DNA from: Streptomyces sp. NWU339
GTDB taxonomy: Bacteria; Actinomycetota; Actinomycetes; Streptomycetales; Streptomycetaceae
Reading direction: 5' to 3'
Length of the DNA: 64,000 nt
Assembly: GCF_003143855.1 (NCBI RefSeq)
Contig: NZ_QFRK01000008.1
Coordinates: 1 to 64,000, forward strand
Shown: positions 37,910 through 46,844 of the stretch, one piece after another
How the letters are laid out: each line of letters starts with the position of its first letter
Numbering within the stretch: position 1 is the first letter of the stretch
Notes under the pieces: model-generated
The model's database searches: none
Told to the model about the DNA's origin: nothing
The model's input: the letters and a program-made list of their open reading frames with translations, nothing else
Program-made: the position numbers and the translations under genes

Positions 37910-38851
37910 TCAGCGGCACAACCGTCGGGTGAGGGCGGCCATGTCCGCCACCCGCAGTACTCGTCCCTCCGAGCCCGGTAGGGGTACGTGCAGAGTCTCG
38001 GCCCAGCGGGTGGGCACGGCGGTGATGCCGTACACCGCCCCCGCCAGTCCTCCGGTCACGGCGGCCACCGTGTCCGTGTCGCCGCCGAGGTCGATCGCGG
38101 CGCGTACGGCGTCCTCGTAGCCGGTCGTGGTGCGTACTGCCCAGACGGCGGAGGCGAGACAGGGCCAGACGGCGCCGTTGAACTCCGTGGCCAGGTCCGG
38201 ATGCCAGTCGGAAGCGAGGACGGTGGCGTAGCGCTCGCGGTGGTCGGGGTGGACCGAGTACAGGGTGTCGGCCACGGCGGAGAGGGGGTCGTCTCCGGTC
38301 AGGGCGACGCGTACCAACTCGTGGAAGATGGCCGTGCCTTCCCAGGCCGCACGGTCGCCGTGGGTGAGCGCGGCCAGCCGACGGGCGGCGTCCATGGTGG
38401 CCTCGCGGCCCAGACACGCGAAGTACACGGCGGAAGTGGTGGCACGCATCAACGCACCGTTTCCTGCTGCCCGTTGACTGGTCTGGAAATGCAGGGCGGC
38501 GGCCAGGTCCCACGGGTCGCCGCTGCTCAGTACTGCTTCCGTCTGGAGGCCGATGTCCTTCGGGCCGGCGGCGGCCCACCGCTGGAAGCGGCGGAACACG
38601 TCGGGGAGGTCGAGGCCGTCGCGCTCCAGCAGCGACTCGGCGACCAGGACCGCCATCTGCGTGTCGTCGGTCGCCTCACCCGGCTCCCAGCCGCCGCCCC
38701 CGCACATCTCGCCGCCGATTCCGGGCTCCGAGAAGCGGGCCGAGAAGGCCCCTTCGGGGCCGAACTCGAAGGGGGCGCCCAGGGCGTCGCCGACGGCGGA
38801 ACCGACGACGGCACCCACGGCGCGCTCGGACCAGGTCGGGGCAGAGGTCAT
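37910..38851 (-). CDS. ADP-ribosylglycohydrolase family protein
   Basis: 313 aa, the family length. Metal-binding motifs of the DraG/ARH fold: GSAVGDALGAPFEF, ATDDTQMAVL near residue 60, and DLGGDTDTVAAVTGGLAGAVYG near residues 258-280. These enzymes remove ADP-ribose from proteins, nucleotides or DNA; the substrate is not predictable here. Start ATG 38851 is 9 bp after the galE stop, same strand, so likely cotranscribed. Confidence 0.92.
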   Translation of the reverse strand: MTSAPTWSERAVGAVVGSAVGDALGAPFEFGPEGAFSARFSEPGIGGEMCGGGGWEPGEATDDTQMAVLVAESLLERDGLDLPDVFRRFQRWAAAGPKDIGLQTEAVLSSGDPWDLAAALHFQTSQRAAGNGALMRATTSAVYFACLGREATMDAARRLAALTHGDRAAWEGTAIFHELVRVALTGDDPLSAVADTLYSVHPDHRERYATVLASDWHPDLATEFNGAVWPCLASAVWAVRTTTGYEDAVRAAIDLGGDTDTVAAVTGGLAGAVYGITAVPTRWAETLHVPLPGSEGRVLRVADMAALTRRLCR

Positions 38852-38860
38852 CCGCGCAGA

Positions 38861-39850
38861 CTAGCCGCGGGCCGCCGACGGGTGGAGGCGGAGCCAGCCC
38901 TGCCAGGCTGAGGTGATCATGTCGTCGACGGTGTGGCGGGCCTTCCAGCCGAGTTCGGTGGCGGCGCGGTCGGCGGAGGCGACGACGCTCGCCGGGTCGC
39001 CGGGGCGGCGGGGGGCGACCGCGGGCGGCAGGTCGTGGCCGGTGAGGGCGTTGATGCGGTCGATCATGCCCCGGACGGAGACGCCCTCGCCGCGGCCGAT
39101 GTTGAGGGTGAGGTCCCGGCCGGGGGCGGCGCGCAGGGCGCGCGCCGCGGCCACGTGGGCCTCGGCCAGGTCGACCACGTGGATGTAGTCGCGGACACAG
39201 GTGCCGTCCGGGGTCGGGTAGTCGTCGCCGAAGATGCGCGGGGGCGCCTGCTCGGTGAGCTTCTCGAAGACCATGGGGACGAGGTTGTGGGCGCCCGTGT
39301 CGGCGAGCTCCGGGCTCGCGGCGCCCGCCACGTTGAAGTAGCGCAGGGAGGCCGTGGACAGACCGGTGGCCCGGCCCGCCGCGCGGACCAGCCACTCGCC
39401 GGCCAGCTTCGTCTCCCCGTACGGGGACATCGGCGCGCAGGGGGTGTCCTCGGTCACCAGTTCGGCGGCGGTCTCCGGCATGCCGTACACCGCCGCCGAG
39501 GACGAGAAGACGAAGGACGACACGGAACCGGTCGCCGCCACCGCCTCCAGCAGGACGCGCAGGCCCTCGACGTTCTCCCGGTAGTAGTGCAGGGGCAGCT
39601 CCAACGACTCCGCGACCTGCTTCTTCGCCGCCAGGTGGACGACGCCGGTGACCTCGTGGTCGGCGAGGGCGCGGGCCACCCGCTCGCCGTCCAGGGTCGA
39701 GCCGACCACCAGCGGCACTCCGTCCGGCACCCGGTCGGGGAGGCCGGTGGACAGGTCGTCGTACACCACCGTCCGCTCGCCCGCCTCGGTCATCGCCCGT
39801 ACGACGTGCGCCCCGATGTAGCCGGCGCCGCCGGTGATCAACCAGGTCAT
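38861..39850 (-). CDS. galE: UDP-glucose 4-epimerase
   Basis: 329 aa extended SDR. NAD-binding GGAGYIGAH at residues 7-15; catalytic Ser/Tyr/Lys in FSSSAAVYG and SPYGETKLAGEW; substrate region SLRYFNVAGA and CVRDYIHVVDLA. Interconverts UDP-glucose and UDP-galactose, supplying galactosyl donors; with the GT2 genes on either side, a role in wall-polymer or exopolysaccharide sugar supply is likely. ATG 39850. Confidence 0.94.
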   Translation of the reverse strand: MTWLITGGAGYIGAHVVRAMTEAGERTVVYDDLSTGLPDRVPDGVPLVVGSTLDGERVARALADHEVTGVVHLAAKKQVAESLELPLHYYRENVEGLRVLLEAVAATGSVSSFVFSSSAAVYGMPETAAELVTEDTPCAPMSPYGETKLAGEWLVRAAGRATGLSTASLRYFNVAGAASPELADTGAHNLVPMVFEKLTEQAPPRIFGDDYPTPDGTCVRDYIHVVDLAEAHVAAARALRAAPGRDLTLNIGRGEGVSVRGMIDRINALTGHDLPPAVAPRRPGDPASVVASADRAATELGWKARHTVDDMITSAWQGWLRLHPSAARG

Positions 39851-39913
39851 GTGCGGACGTCCCCTCGTCGTTGGCCCGCGGCGGGTGGTCGGTCCCCGCC
39901 GCTCTCCCGGATC

Positions 39914-41536
39914 TTAGTGAAGCAGGCGCCACAGTCTCCCGCGTACGACGGAGGCGGCGCCGCGTACGCCGAGTGCGACCCGCAGTGCCAGCGCGCCCGA
40001 GTGGGTGGCGTACGGCCGGACCAGCACCACGCCGTGCCGGACGCTCGGCACCGCGCGGCGGCGCAGCAGACCGGGGCCCGCACACGCGTGCGCGGTGACC
40101 TCGCGGCTCGAGCCGTCGCCGAAGCGCACCCGCAGGCGCAGGTCCCAGGCGCCGGCGCCGAGCGCGGCCAGCCGGGCCGGCCGTACGGTCGTCTCCGCGG
40201 ACCAGCCGCCCCCGGCAGCCGCCCGCAGCGGCACCGTGCACACCCTCCTGCCGCCGCCGTCCCGGTGCCGCCACTCGATCTCCAGCTCCACCGGGTGCGC
40301 CCGCTCCAGCAGGCCGTACAGCTCGTGCAGGCGCAGGCGCAGCCGGGTGGCACGGGTGCGGGGGCGCAGTTCCGCGTCGACGGCGAGCGGCAGCCGGGTC
40401 ACGGGACGGGCCAGCAGGGGCTCCAGGGTGACCCCGGGCAGGTCGGCGGACCAGCAGGGCGTACCGTCCGCCGCGCGGGGGTACGGCGGGCACAGCCGCG
40501 CCGGGCGGCCCGCCAGTTCCTGGAGGCGGGGCAGGTCGCGCGGCTCGGGGGAGGCCAGCAGGACCCGCCCGATCAGCCGGCCGGGCGCGACCGGGTCGCG
40601 GGCCCAGTCGGCCGCGTCGTACTCGGCGAGGAACGCGCGGGTGTGCGCCCACCACGCGTGCCGGTAGTCCGCGTCGTGCAGCCGCAGTTCCCGCACGTAC
40701 ATGCGCAGCTCGTGGTCGAGGAACTTGGCCCGCGCCGCCCGTGCCAGTTCCTTCTGTCCTGCGGCCAGCAGGATCTCGTGCGCCGTGCGGCACGCGCGCG
40801 TGCGGTCCTGCCAATTGTCGAGGCCCGCGCGGTCCAGCGAGATCGACAGCCGCCGGGCGGACCGGCGCACCTGCCAGACGTAGACCCGGTCCGGGACCAG
40901 GGCGACGCGCGGGGCGGCGGCCCACACGCGCGCGGTGAAGACGAAGTCCTCGTAGGGGAAGTGCCCCTCGGGGAAGCGGATGCCGTGCGCGCGCAGGAAG
41001 GCCGTCGCGTAGAGCTTGTTGACGCAGAGGGTGTCGTGCACCAGGCGGGGGCGCCGGGCGGGGTGCGCGAGCACCCGGGGCGCCGCGTACAGGCCGGGCT
41101 GCCACGGCACCTCGCGTCCCGACGGCAGCTCGCGGCGCACGCACAGCCCGCCGGTGACGTCCGCGTCCGCCGCGCCCGCCGCGCCGAGGAGCGCGTCCAC
41201 GGCACCGGCCGGCAGGACGTCGTCGCTGTCCAGGAACATCACGTACGGCGAGGTCGCCGCGTCGAGCCCGGTGTTGCGCGGGGAGCCGCAGCCGCCGCTG
41301 TTGGCGCGGTGCCGGATCACCCGGAGGCGGGGCTCGGTCCCGGCCAGCCGGGCGAGCAGGCCCGCGCTGCCGTCCGTCGAGCAGTCGTCGACGGCCACGA
41401 CCTCGCGTACGGCCGGGCCCTGCCCGAGCGCCGAGCGCACGGCGTCGGTCACATGGGCGGCGTCGTCGTGGCCTATGACCACGACGGTGATGCCGGTGGC
41501 GCCGCCGGCGGCGGCCTGGGGGCGGTGGGGGTGCAT
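39914..41536 (-). CDS. GT2 glycosyltransferase with C-terminal beta domain
   Basis: 540 aa. GT-A motifs VTVVVIGHDDAAHV, VAVDDCSTDGS, SGGCGSPRNTGLDAA, FLDSDDVLPAGAV and HFPYEDFVFTARV. The C-terminal half (about residues 330-540) is beta-rich with paired Arg/Leu strands and no catalytic motif. It shares domain plan and signature blocks with the product at 30822-32504, so the two are paralogues. Sits 63 bp upstream of galE on the same strand. ATG 41536; the upstream ribosome site is weak. Confidence 0.87.
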   Translation of the reverse strand: MHPHRPQAAAGGATGITVVVIGHDDAAHVTDAVRSALGQGPAVREVVAVDDCSTDGSAGLLARLAGTEPRLRVIRHRANSGGCGSPRNTGLDAATSPYVMFLDSDDVLPAGAVDALLGAAGAADADVTGGLCVRRELPSGREVPWQPGLYAAPRVLAHPARRPRLVHDTLCVNKLYATAFLRAHGIRFPEGHFPYEDFVFTARVWAAAPRVALVPDRVYVWQVRRSARRLSISLDRAGLDNWQDRTRACRTAHEILLAAGQKELARAARAKFLDHELRMYVRELRLHDADYRHAWWAHTRAFLAEYDAADWARDPVAPGRLIGRVLLASPEPRDLPRLQELAGRPARLCPPYPRAADGTPCWSADLPGVTLEPLLARPVTRLPLAVDAELRPRTRATRLRLRLHELYGLLERAHPVELEIEWRHRDGGGRRVCTVPLRAAAGGGWSAETTVRPARLAALGAGAWDLRLRVRFGDGSSREVTAHACAGPGLLRRRAVPSVRHGVVLVRPYATHSGALALRVALGVRGAASVVRGRLWRLLH

Positions 41537-41634
41537 AGGCGTCCCCTGGGGCTCGGGTGAATGGATTACTGACCTTTTGCCCGCTAACAGGTACTTCGTA
41601 CCCCCATGTCCGCTGCGGCGGCGCCGCGCAGCCG

Positions 41635-42162
41635 TCAGGCGCCGTTCGCCGCCGCCGTGTCCAGTGCGGCGGTGAGCCGGTCGAGGCGGGCCCGCAGTGA
41701 CTGGATCTCGTCGATCTCGAAGCCGGTCGCGGCGACGATCCGGCGCGGGACGTCCACGGCCCGCTCGCGCAGCGCGGTGCCCTCCTCGGTGGGTCGCACC
41801 TCCACCGAGCGCTCGTCGAGCGTGCTGCGCTCCCTGCGCACCAGGCCGGCCGTCTCCAGCCGTTTGAGCAGCGGGGACAGGGTGCCGGAGTCGAGCCGCA
41901 GGTGTTCGCCGAGCTTCTTGACGGGCAGGGTGCCGTGCTCCCAGAGGGCCAGCATCACCAGGTACTGCGGATAGGTGAGGCCGAGGTCCTTGAGGACCAC
42001 GCGGTACACGCCGTTGAAGGCGCGCGAGGTGGCGTGCAGGGAGAGGCAGATCTGCCGGTCGAGGCGGAGCCAGTCGTCGGCGGAACCGGGCGGCGGGGCA
42101 CCGGCCGGGTCCGCGGCCGGCGCCGGGGACGCGGCCGGCGGGGGGTTCGGGGTCGGTGTCAT
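41635..42162 (-). CDS. ohrR: MarR-family regulator, OhrR type
   Basis: 175 aa. A Pro/Ala-rich extension of about 28 residues, then the MarR winged helix (YPQYLVMLALWEHGTLPVKKLGEHL; SGTLSPLLKRLETAGLVRRE; DERSVEVRPTEEG). Cys39 in LDRQICLSLH corresponds to the N-terminal peroxide-sensing cysteine of OhrR. It would repress ohr until organic hydroperoxides oxidise that cysteine. Divergent from ohr. ATG 42162; ATG 42189 is an alternative start close to the operator. Confidence 0.92.
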   Translation of the reverse strand: MTPTPNPPPAASPAPAADPAGAPPPGSADDWLRLDRQICLSLHATSRAFNGVYRVVLKDLGLTYPQYLVMLALWEHGTLPVKKLGEHLRLDSGTLSPLLKRLETAGLVRRERSTLDERSVEVRPTEEGTALRERAVDVPRRIVAATGFEIDEIQSLRARLDRLTAALDTAAANGA

Positions 42163-42192
42163 GGCCCCAGGGTAGCTCTTTCGGGCCATTTG

Positions 42193-42217
42193 ATTGCGCG
42201 CAATTGAATTGCGTGCT
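42193..42217. promoter_or_regulatory. OhrR operator candidate
   Basis: Perfect 12-bp palindrome ATTGCGCGCAAT (42193-42204) continuing into CAATTGAATTGCGTGC, so that TTGCGCG and TTGCGTG half-sites repeat about 15 bp apart. It is A/T-rich within a GC-rich region and centred between divergent ohrR and ohr, as expected for an OhrR site. Confidence 0.7.
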
Positions 42218-42297
42218 CTACTTGCGTCGTGCGGCGGCCGGAGCCCCGAAGGCAGAGGGCCGGCCGCCCGGCCACGACTCGAGAGGGAAGGTTTCCC

Positions 42298-42711
42298 ATG
42301 GACGCGCTCTACACCGCCGTCGCCACCGCCACCCACGGCCGCGAGGGCCGCGCCGTCACCTCCGACGGCAAGCTGGACCTCGGTCTCGGCGCCCCCGTGG
42401 AGCTGGGCGGCAGTGGCGAGGGCACCAACCCGGAGCAGCTGTTCGCCGCCGGTTACGCGGCCTGCTTCGGCAGCGCCCTCGGCCTGGTCGGCCGGGCGGC
42501 GAAGGTCGACGTCAGCGAGGCCGCGGTGACCGCCGAGGTCGGCATCGGCAAGCAGGGAGAGGGCTTCGCGCTCGCCGTGACGCTGCGCGTCGAGCTGCCC
42601 GACACCGTGGACGAGGAGACCGGCCGCAAGCTGGTCGAGCAGGCCCACCAGGTCTGCCCCTACTCCAACGCCACCCGCGGCAACATCCCGGTCGATCTTG
42701 TCATCGAGTAA
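42298..42711 (+). CDS. ohr: Organic hydroperoxide resistance protein (Ohr peroxidase)
   Basis: 137 aa, OsmC/Ohr fold. Catalytic Cys56 in AAGYAACFGSAL and resolving Cys120 in HQVCPYSNATRGN; conserved Arg18 and Glu46 regions are present. Reduces organic and fatty-acid hydroperoxides using lipoylated proteins; cytosolic dimer. ATG 42298 with GGAAGG 7 nt upstream. Paired with divergent ohrR. Its stop codon lies in an 8-bp tandem repeat. Confidence 0.96.
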   Translation: MDALYTAVATATHGREGRAVTSDGKLDLGLGAPVELGGSGEGTNPEQLFAAGYAACFGSALGLVGRAAKVDVSEAAVTAEVGIGKQGEGFALAVTLRVELPDTVDEETGRKLVEQAHQVCPYSNATRGNIPVDLVIE

Positions 42712-42734
42712 TCGAGCAATCGAGTAATCGAGTA
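42703..42734. repeat. Four 8-bp tandem repeats at the end of ohr
   Basis: Four units of ATCGAGTA (the second is ATCGAGCA). The first unit encodes the final Ile-Glu of Ohr and most of the stop codon. The rest of the 366-bp gap up to 43077 holds only the terminator hairpin described separately. Confidence 0.9.
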
Positions 42735-43013
42735 GGCGAACAGCCGCCCCGGGCTCACCGGCCGGGCCGCCCCGAAGGCCGTCCCGAGGGCCGCCAGGTG
42801 GGTGGCCGGGTCGGAGCGGGCCGCGCCGGGCGGACGGCCCGGTACACCCGGACCCGGTGCGGCGGGTGCGCCCACCCCGGGCGCGCGGGGACGGTGACAC
42901 GGAACCTGGGCAAGGGACATCCAACGGTCGGCACGGGGGGTTCGGCCCGGGAACGGCCGCCGGGCCGCCCGGGTTACGCCGTGTGCGGCATCCGGGGCAT
43001 CCGTCACCCGAAG

Positions 43014-43055
43014 GGGCGGGCCCGGGGCCCTTTGTGCGGAGCCCCGGACCCGCCC
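43014..43055. terminator. Bidirectional terminator between ohr and the sugar ABC operon
   Basis: 15-bp stem with a single C/A mismatch: GGGCGGG-C-CCGGGGC pairs with GCCCCGG-A-CCCGCCC, 12-nt loop. It lies 22 bp beyond the permease stop on the minus strand. Confidence 0.75.
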
Positions 43056-43077
43056 GTCAACTCTGCCTCCGCGCAGC

Positions 43078-43983
43078 TCACTTCACGGCGCCCGCCATCA
43101 CGCCGGAGACGAACTGCCGCTGGAAGGCGAAGAACACGGCCAGCGGGATCACCATCGAGATGAACGCGCCCGGCGCCAGCACGTCGATGTTGTTGCCGAA
43201 CTGCCGTACCTGCGTCTGCAGGGCGACCGTGATCGGCTGGCTCCCGGAGTCCGTGAAGATCAGCGCGACCAGCATGTCGTTCCACACCCACAGGAACTGG
43301 AAGATGCCCAGCGAGGCGATCGCCGGCCCGGCCAGCGGCATTACCACCCGGGCGAACAGGCGCAGTTCACCCGCGCCGTCCAGCCGGGCCGCCTCCAGCA
43401 GCTCCTTCGGGATCTCCGCGAAGAAGTTCCGCAGCAGGAACACCGCGAACGGCAGACCGAAGCCGACGTGGAACAGCACCACCCCGGCCAGCGAGCCGAA
43501 GATGCCGAGACTGCCGAAGAGTTCGGCGATCGGGATCAGCGCCACCTGCACCGGCACCACCAGCAGCCCCACCACACCGAGGAACCACCAGTCCCGGCCC
43601 GGGAACTCCATCCACGCGAAGGCGTATCCGGCGAGCGAACCGATCACCACCACCAGCACCGTCGCCGGGACGGTGATGTACGCCGTGTTCAGCAGGGAGC
43701 CGGTGATGTCGCCGTTCTCCAACAGGGTCTCGTAGGCGCCGAAGGTGAGCTGCGAGGGCTCGGTGAACACCGTCCACCAGCCGTCGGCGGCCATGTCCTC
43801 GGGAGTGCGCAGACTGGCCAGCAGCAACCCGATCGTCGGGACCAGCCAGAACAGCCCGACGACGATCAGGAACGCCTGGACCAGCCCCCCGCCGACCCGG
43901 TCCGCGAGCCGGGAGGCGAGCGAACGGGAGCCCGGTGGAAGCGACTTGACCGGGGGCCGTGCCTTGAGCAGACGTGGGCTCAT
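43078..43983 (-). CDS. Sugar ABC transporter permease, MalG-like
   Basis: 301 aa, six membrane helices. The EAA loop EAARLDGAGELRLFARVVMPLAGPA near residues 198-222 docks to the ATPase. CUT1 family inner-membrane subunit. Start ATG 43983 overlaps the preceding permease stop (ATGA). No ATPase gene is nearby; Streptomyces CUT1 importers usually share MsiK. Confidence 0.93.
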   Translation of the reverse strand: MSPRLLKARPPVKSLPPGSRSLASRLADRVGGGLVQAFLIVVGLFWLVPTIGLLLASLRTPEDMAADGWWTVFTEPSQLTFGAYETLLENGDITGSLLNTAYITVPATVLVVVIGSLAGYAFAWMEFPGRDWWFLGVVGLLVVPVQVALIPIAELFGSLGIFGSLAGVVLFHVGFGLPFAVFLLRNFFAEIPKELLEAARLDGAGELRLFARVVMPLAGPAIASLGIFQFLWVWNDMLVALIFTDSGSQPITVALQTQVRQFGNNIDVLAPGAFISMVIPLAVFFAFQRQFVSGVMAGAVK

Positions 43984-45326
43984 CGCCTGACCTCCCGCCT
44001 CAGCCGCCGCACGTTGAACCACATCACCGGGATCACCAGGAGCAACAGGAACACCGCGATCGCGCTGGCGATGCCCGGCTGGTCCTCGGAGAAGCCCTTG
44101 CGGTACAGCTCCAGCGCGAGGACGTTGGCGTCGTCCTGGGAGGAGCCGGGGGCGATGATGAAGACCAGGTCGAACACCTTCAGCACATTGATCATCAGGG
44201 TGACGGTGACGACCGCGAGCACCGGCGCCAGCAGGGGCACCGTGACCCGTCTGAACACCTGCCACTCGTTGGCACCGTCGACCCGCGCGGCCTCCAGCAA
44301 CTCCCGGGGCATGCCCGCGAGTCCGGCCGCGATCAGCACCATCGCGAAGCCCGCCCACATCCAGATGTACGAGCCGATGACGGCGGGCGTGACCAACGAC
44401 GGGCCCAGCCAGTCCAGGCCGTTGTACGGCTCCTTGAAGTTGCTCGCCGGAAGCCGGAGTCGAGCCCCGTCCGCCTTGGACGACAGGGAGAACGTGCCGT
44501 CGGCTCCCGCCGTGGCCGTCTCCACCACCGTGCCGTCCCTGACCGCCTCGATCCTCATGCCGGGGTAGCCCAACTCGTCGGCGTCGACGCCGTTCAGCGT
44601 GCCGACGCCCTTGCCGCGGGTGAAGTCCTGCCAGGTCGTGCCGGTGATCCGGTCCGGCTCCGGCTTCGGCGCGGCCGCCCGTTCGGCGCCCTCCGGGATC
44701 AGGTCCGGGGCGACACCGACCAGCGGCAGCGTGACGGCGTCCCCGACGCGCACCGTCCCCTTGGTGACGAAGGCGCCCCCGCCGGCCGCCTCCAGCGGCG
44801 ACTCGCGGCCCGGATGCGCCTTCGGGTACGCCGAGGACTCGGCGAAGGTGTCGTGCACCCCCACCCACACCGCGTTCGCGACGCCCTTGTCCGGGTCCTG
44901 GTCGTACACCAGGCGGAAGATGATGCCCGCCGCCAGCATCGAGATCGCCATCGGCATGAAGACGACCAGCTTGAACGCCGTGCCCCAGCGGATCCGTTCG
45001 GTCAGCACCGCGAAGACCAGACCGAGCGCGGTCGCGACCGTCGGCGCGAACACCACCCAGATGACGTTGTTCTTCAGGGCGGTGCGGATGCCGTCGTCGG
45101 TGAACAGGGCCCGGTAGTTGTCGAATCCGGCAAAGCCGCCACCGGACTGGTCGTAGAAGCTGCGGATGACGGAATACCCGATCGGGTAGACCACGAGCGC
45201 ACCGAGCAGCAGCAGCGCGGGCAGCAGGAACAGCGCCGCGACGGTCCTGCGGGTGCCGGTGACGCTCCTGCGCGACTGGGGAGCGGCAGGGACCTCGGGG
45301 ACCCCTGCCGCCGTGTCCGACGCCAT
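43980..45326 (-). CDS. Sugar ABC transporter permease, MalF-like, with large extracytoplasmic insertion
   Basis: 448 aa versus about 300 for a typical CUT1 permease. Helices near residues 28-54, 88-108 and 117-141, then a soluble insertion of about 165 residues (142-308) containing a beta-rich stretch (GMRIEAVRDGTVVETATAGADGTF) before the remaining helices and the EAA loop (RELLEAARVDGANEWQVFRR, 341-360). MalF of E. coli has an extracytoplasmic P2 domain of similar size that contacts the binding protein, though here it lies between helices 3 and 4 as I count them. ATG 45326, 7 bp after the binding-protein stop. Confidence 0.92.
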   Translation of the reverse strand: MASDTAAGVPEVPAAPQSRRSVTGTRRTVAALFLLPALLLLGALVVYPIGYSVIRSFYDQSGGGFAGFDNYRALFTDDGIRTALKNNVIWVVFAPTVATALGLVFAVLTERIRWGTAFKLVVFMPMAISMLAAGIIFRLVYDQDPDKGVANAVWVGVHDTFAESSAYPKAHPGRESPLEAAGGGAFVTKGTVRVGDAVTLPLVGVAPDLIPEGAERAAAPKPEPDRITGTTWQDFTRGKGVGTLNGVDADELGYPGMRIEAVRDGTVVETATAGADGTFSLSSKADGARLRLPASNFKEPYNGLDWLGPSLVTPAVIGSYIWMWAGFAMVLIAAGLAGMPRELLEAARVDGANEWQVFRRVTVPLLAPVLAVVTVTLMINVLKVFDLVFIIAPGSSQDDANVLALELYRKGFSEDQPGIASAIAVFLLLLVIPVMWFNVRRLRREVRR

Positions 45327-45333
45327 CGCCGGC

Positions 45334-46761
45334 TCAGTCCCCGTACGCCGCGGCCGCGTCGGCCTCCAGCCGGGTCTGCGTTCCCGCGATGTCCTTCGGG
45401 TTCTTCAGGAAGTCCTGCAGCGCCTTCCACTCGCCCTTGCCGGGGGTGCCGCCGAACGCCTGCGGAGCCTGGTCGGACATGTCGAAGCGGAAGTCGTCAC
45501 CGGCGTCGATGAGCGCCTTGGCCATCTTCTGCTGCACCGCGTTCGGATACGCCGTGTTCGGCACGTTCTTGTTCGGCGAGAGGTAGCCGCCCAGCTTCGC
45601 CTGGACGCCGGCCGCGTCCGGGGAGGCGAGGAAGGTCGCCAGGGCCTGCGACGCCTTGGAGTCCTTCAGGATCACGGCCGCGTCGCCGCCGGACACCACG
45701 GGCGGGCTGTCACCGACCGCGGGGAACGGGAACACCTTCGCGTCCGTGCCGACCTTCGCCTTGGTCTCACCGATGTTGACCTGTACGAAGTCGCCCTCGT
45801 AGACCATGCCCGCCTTGGGCTGGTCGCCGCCGGTGAACGTCTGCGTCACGGAGGCCGGGAACTCGGTCTGCAGCGCGCCGCCCGGGCCGCCCGCCACGTA
45901 GTCCGCCTTGCCCCAGATCTCCGCCAGCGTGGTCAGCGCCTCCTTCACGGAAGGGTCCGTCCACTTGATCTCGTGCGCGGCGAGCTGGTCGTACTTCTCC
46001 GGGCCCGCCTGGGAGAGGTAGACGTTCTCGAACCAGTCGGTCAGCGTCCAGCCGTCGGCGCCGCCGACCGAGAACGGGGTGACGCCGGAGTCGTACACGG
46101 TCTGCGCGGCGGTGAGCAGCTCGTCCCAGGTCTTGGGCTCGGCCGCTCCCGCGTTCTCGAAGACCTGGGCGTTGTACCAGATCAGCGACTTGTTGGCGGC
46201 CTTGTAGTAGACGCCGTACTGCTTGCCGTCGACCTTGCCGATGTCCTGCCAGCCCTGCGAGTAGTTCTCGCCGAGCTCCTTGGTCGCCTCGGCGCCGAGC
46301 GGCTTGGCCCAGCCCTTGTCGACGGCCTGCTTGATGGCGCCCGGCTGCGGCAGCAGCGCCACGTCCGGCGGGGCGCCGCCCGCGATCTTCGAACCGAGGA
46401 AGTTGATGATGGGATCCTGGGCGGGAACGAAGGTCACCTTCGCTCCGGTGCGCTTCTCGAACTCCGCCAGGACCTTCTTGAAGTTGGCCTGTTCGGTGCC
46501 GGTCCACACGGCGGCGACCTCGAGGCTCTCACCGTCCAGCCGGGGGAGCGTGACGGTGGCGGCGGTCTCGTCGGCGGTGCCGCCCGCGCCGTCGGCGGTG
46601 CCGCCGTCGTCGTCCCCGCTGCACGCGGTGAGCGAGACCGCGAGGACACCCGCGACGACGGCGGCCGAGGTTCTCGCGGCCCTGCGGACGCGGGGAGTCG
46701 CCGTTTCCGTGGGTGTGCCGGGTGACCTGCGTATCCGGATGATTCTGCTCGTCCTGCGCAT
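45334..46761 (-). CDS. Extracellular sugar-binding lipoprotein (CUT1 solute-binding protein)
   Basis: 475 aa. Long Arg-rich N-region, hydrophobic segment and lipobox LTAC near residues 44-47 (VLAVSLTACSGDDD), then a two-lobed binding-protein fold (VTFVPAQDPIINFLGSKIAGGAPPD; YGVYYKAANKSLIWYN; GMVYEGDFV). Captures an oligosaccharide outside the membrane and delivers it to the two permeases downstream. Sugar not identifiable. Start is ATG 46761 or GTG 46764; ATG chosen. Confidence 0.93.
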   Translation of the reverse strand: MRRTSRIIRIRRSPGTPTETATPRVRRAARTSAAVVAGVLAVSLTACSGDDDGGTADGAGGTADETAATVTLPRLDGESLEVAAVWTGTEQANFKKVLAEFEKRTGAKVTFVPAQDPIINFLGSKIAGGAPPDVALLPQPGAIKQAVDKGWAKPLGAEATKELGENYSQGWQDIGKVDGKQYGVYYKAANKSLIWYNAQVFENAGAAEPKTWDELLTAAQTVYDSGVTPFSVGGADGWTLTDWFENVYLSQAGPEKYDQLAAHEIKWTDPSVKEALTTLAEIWGKADYVAGGPGGALQTEFPASVTQTFTGGDQPKAGMVYEGDFVQVNIGETKAKVGTDAKVFPFPAVGDSPPVVSGGDAAVILKDSKASQALATFLASPDAAGVQAKLGGYLSPNKNVPNTAYPNAVQQKMAKALIDAGDDFRFDMSDQAPQAFGGTPGKGEWKALQDFLKNPKDIAGTQTRLEADAAAAYGD

Positions 46762-46844
46762 CACTGCCCCGTTCTTCGTACCTCGTCGAACGTCGAGCGC
46801 TGTCCCGTGGGCTCTGTGTACGCCCGGGAGGACGGGGGCGGCAA

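Noticed and set aside
37806..38579. 257-codon minus-strand frame across the ADP-ribosylglycohydrolase
   Set aside because: Arg/Gly/His-rich shadow frame; the glycohydrolase frame carries the real motifs.
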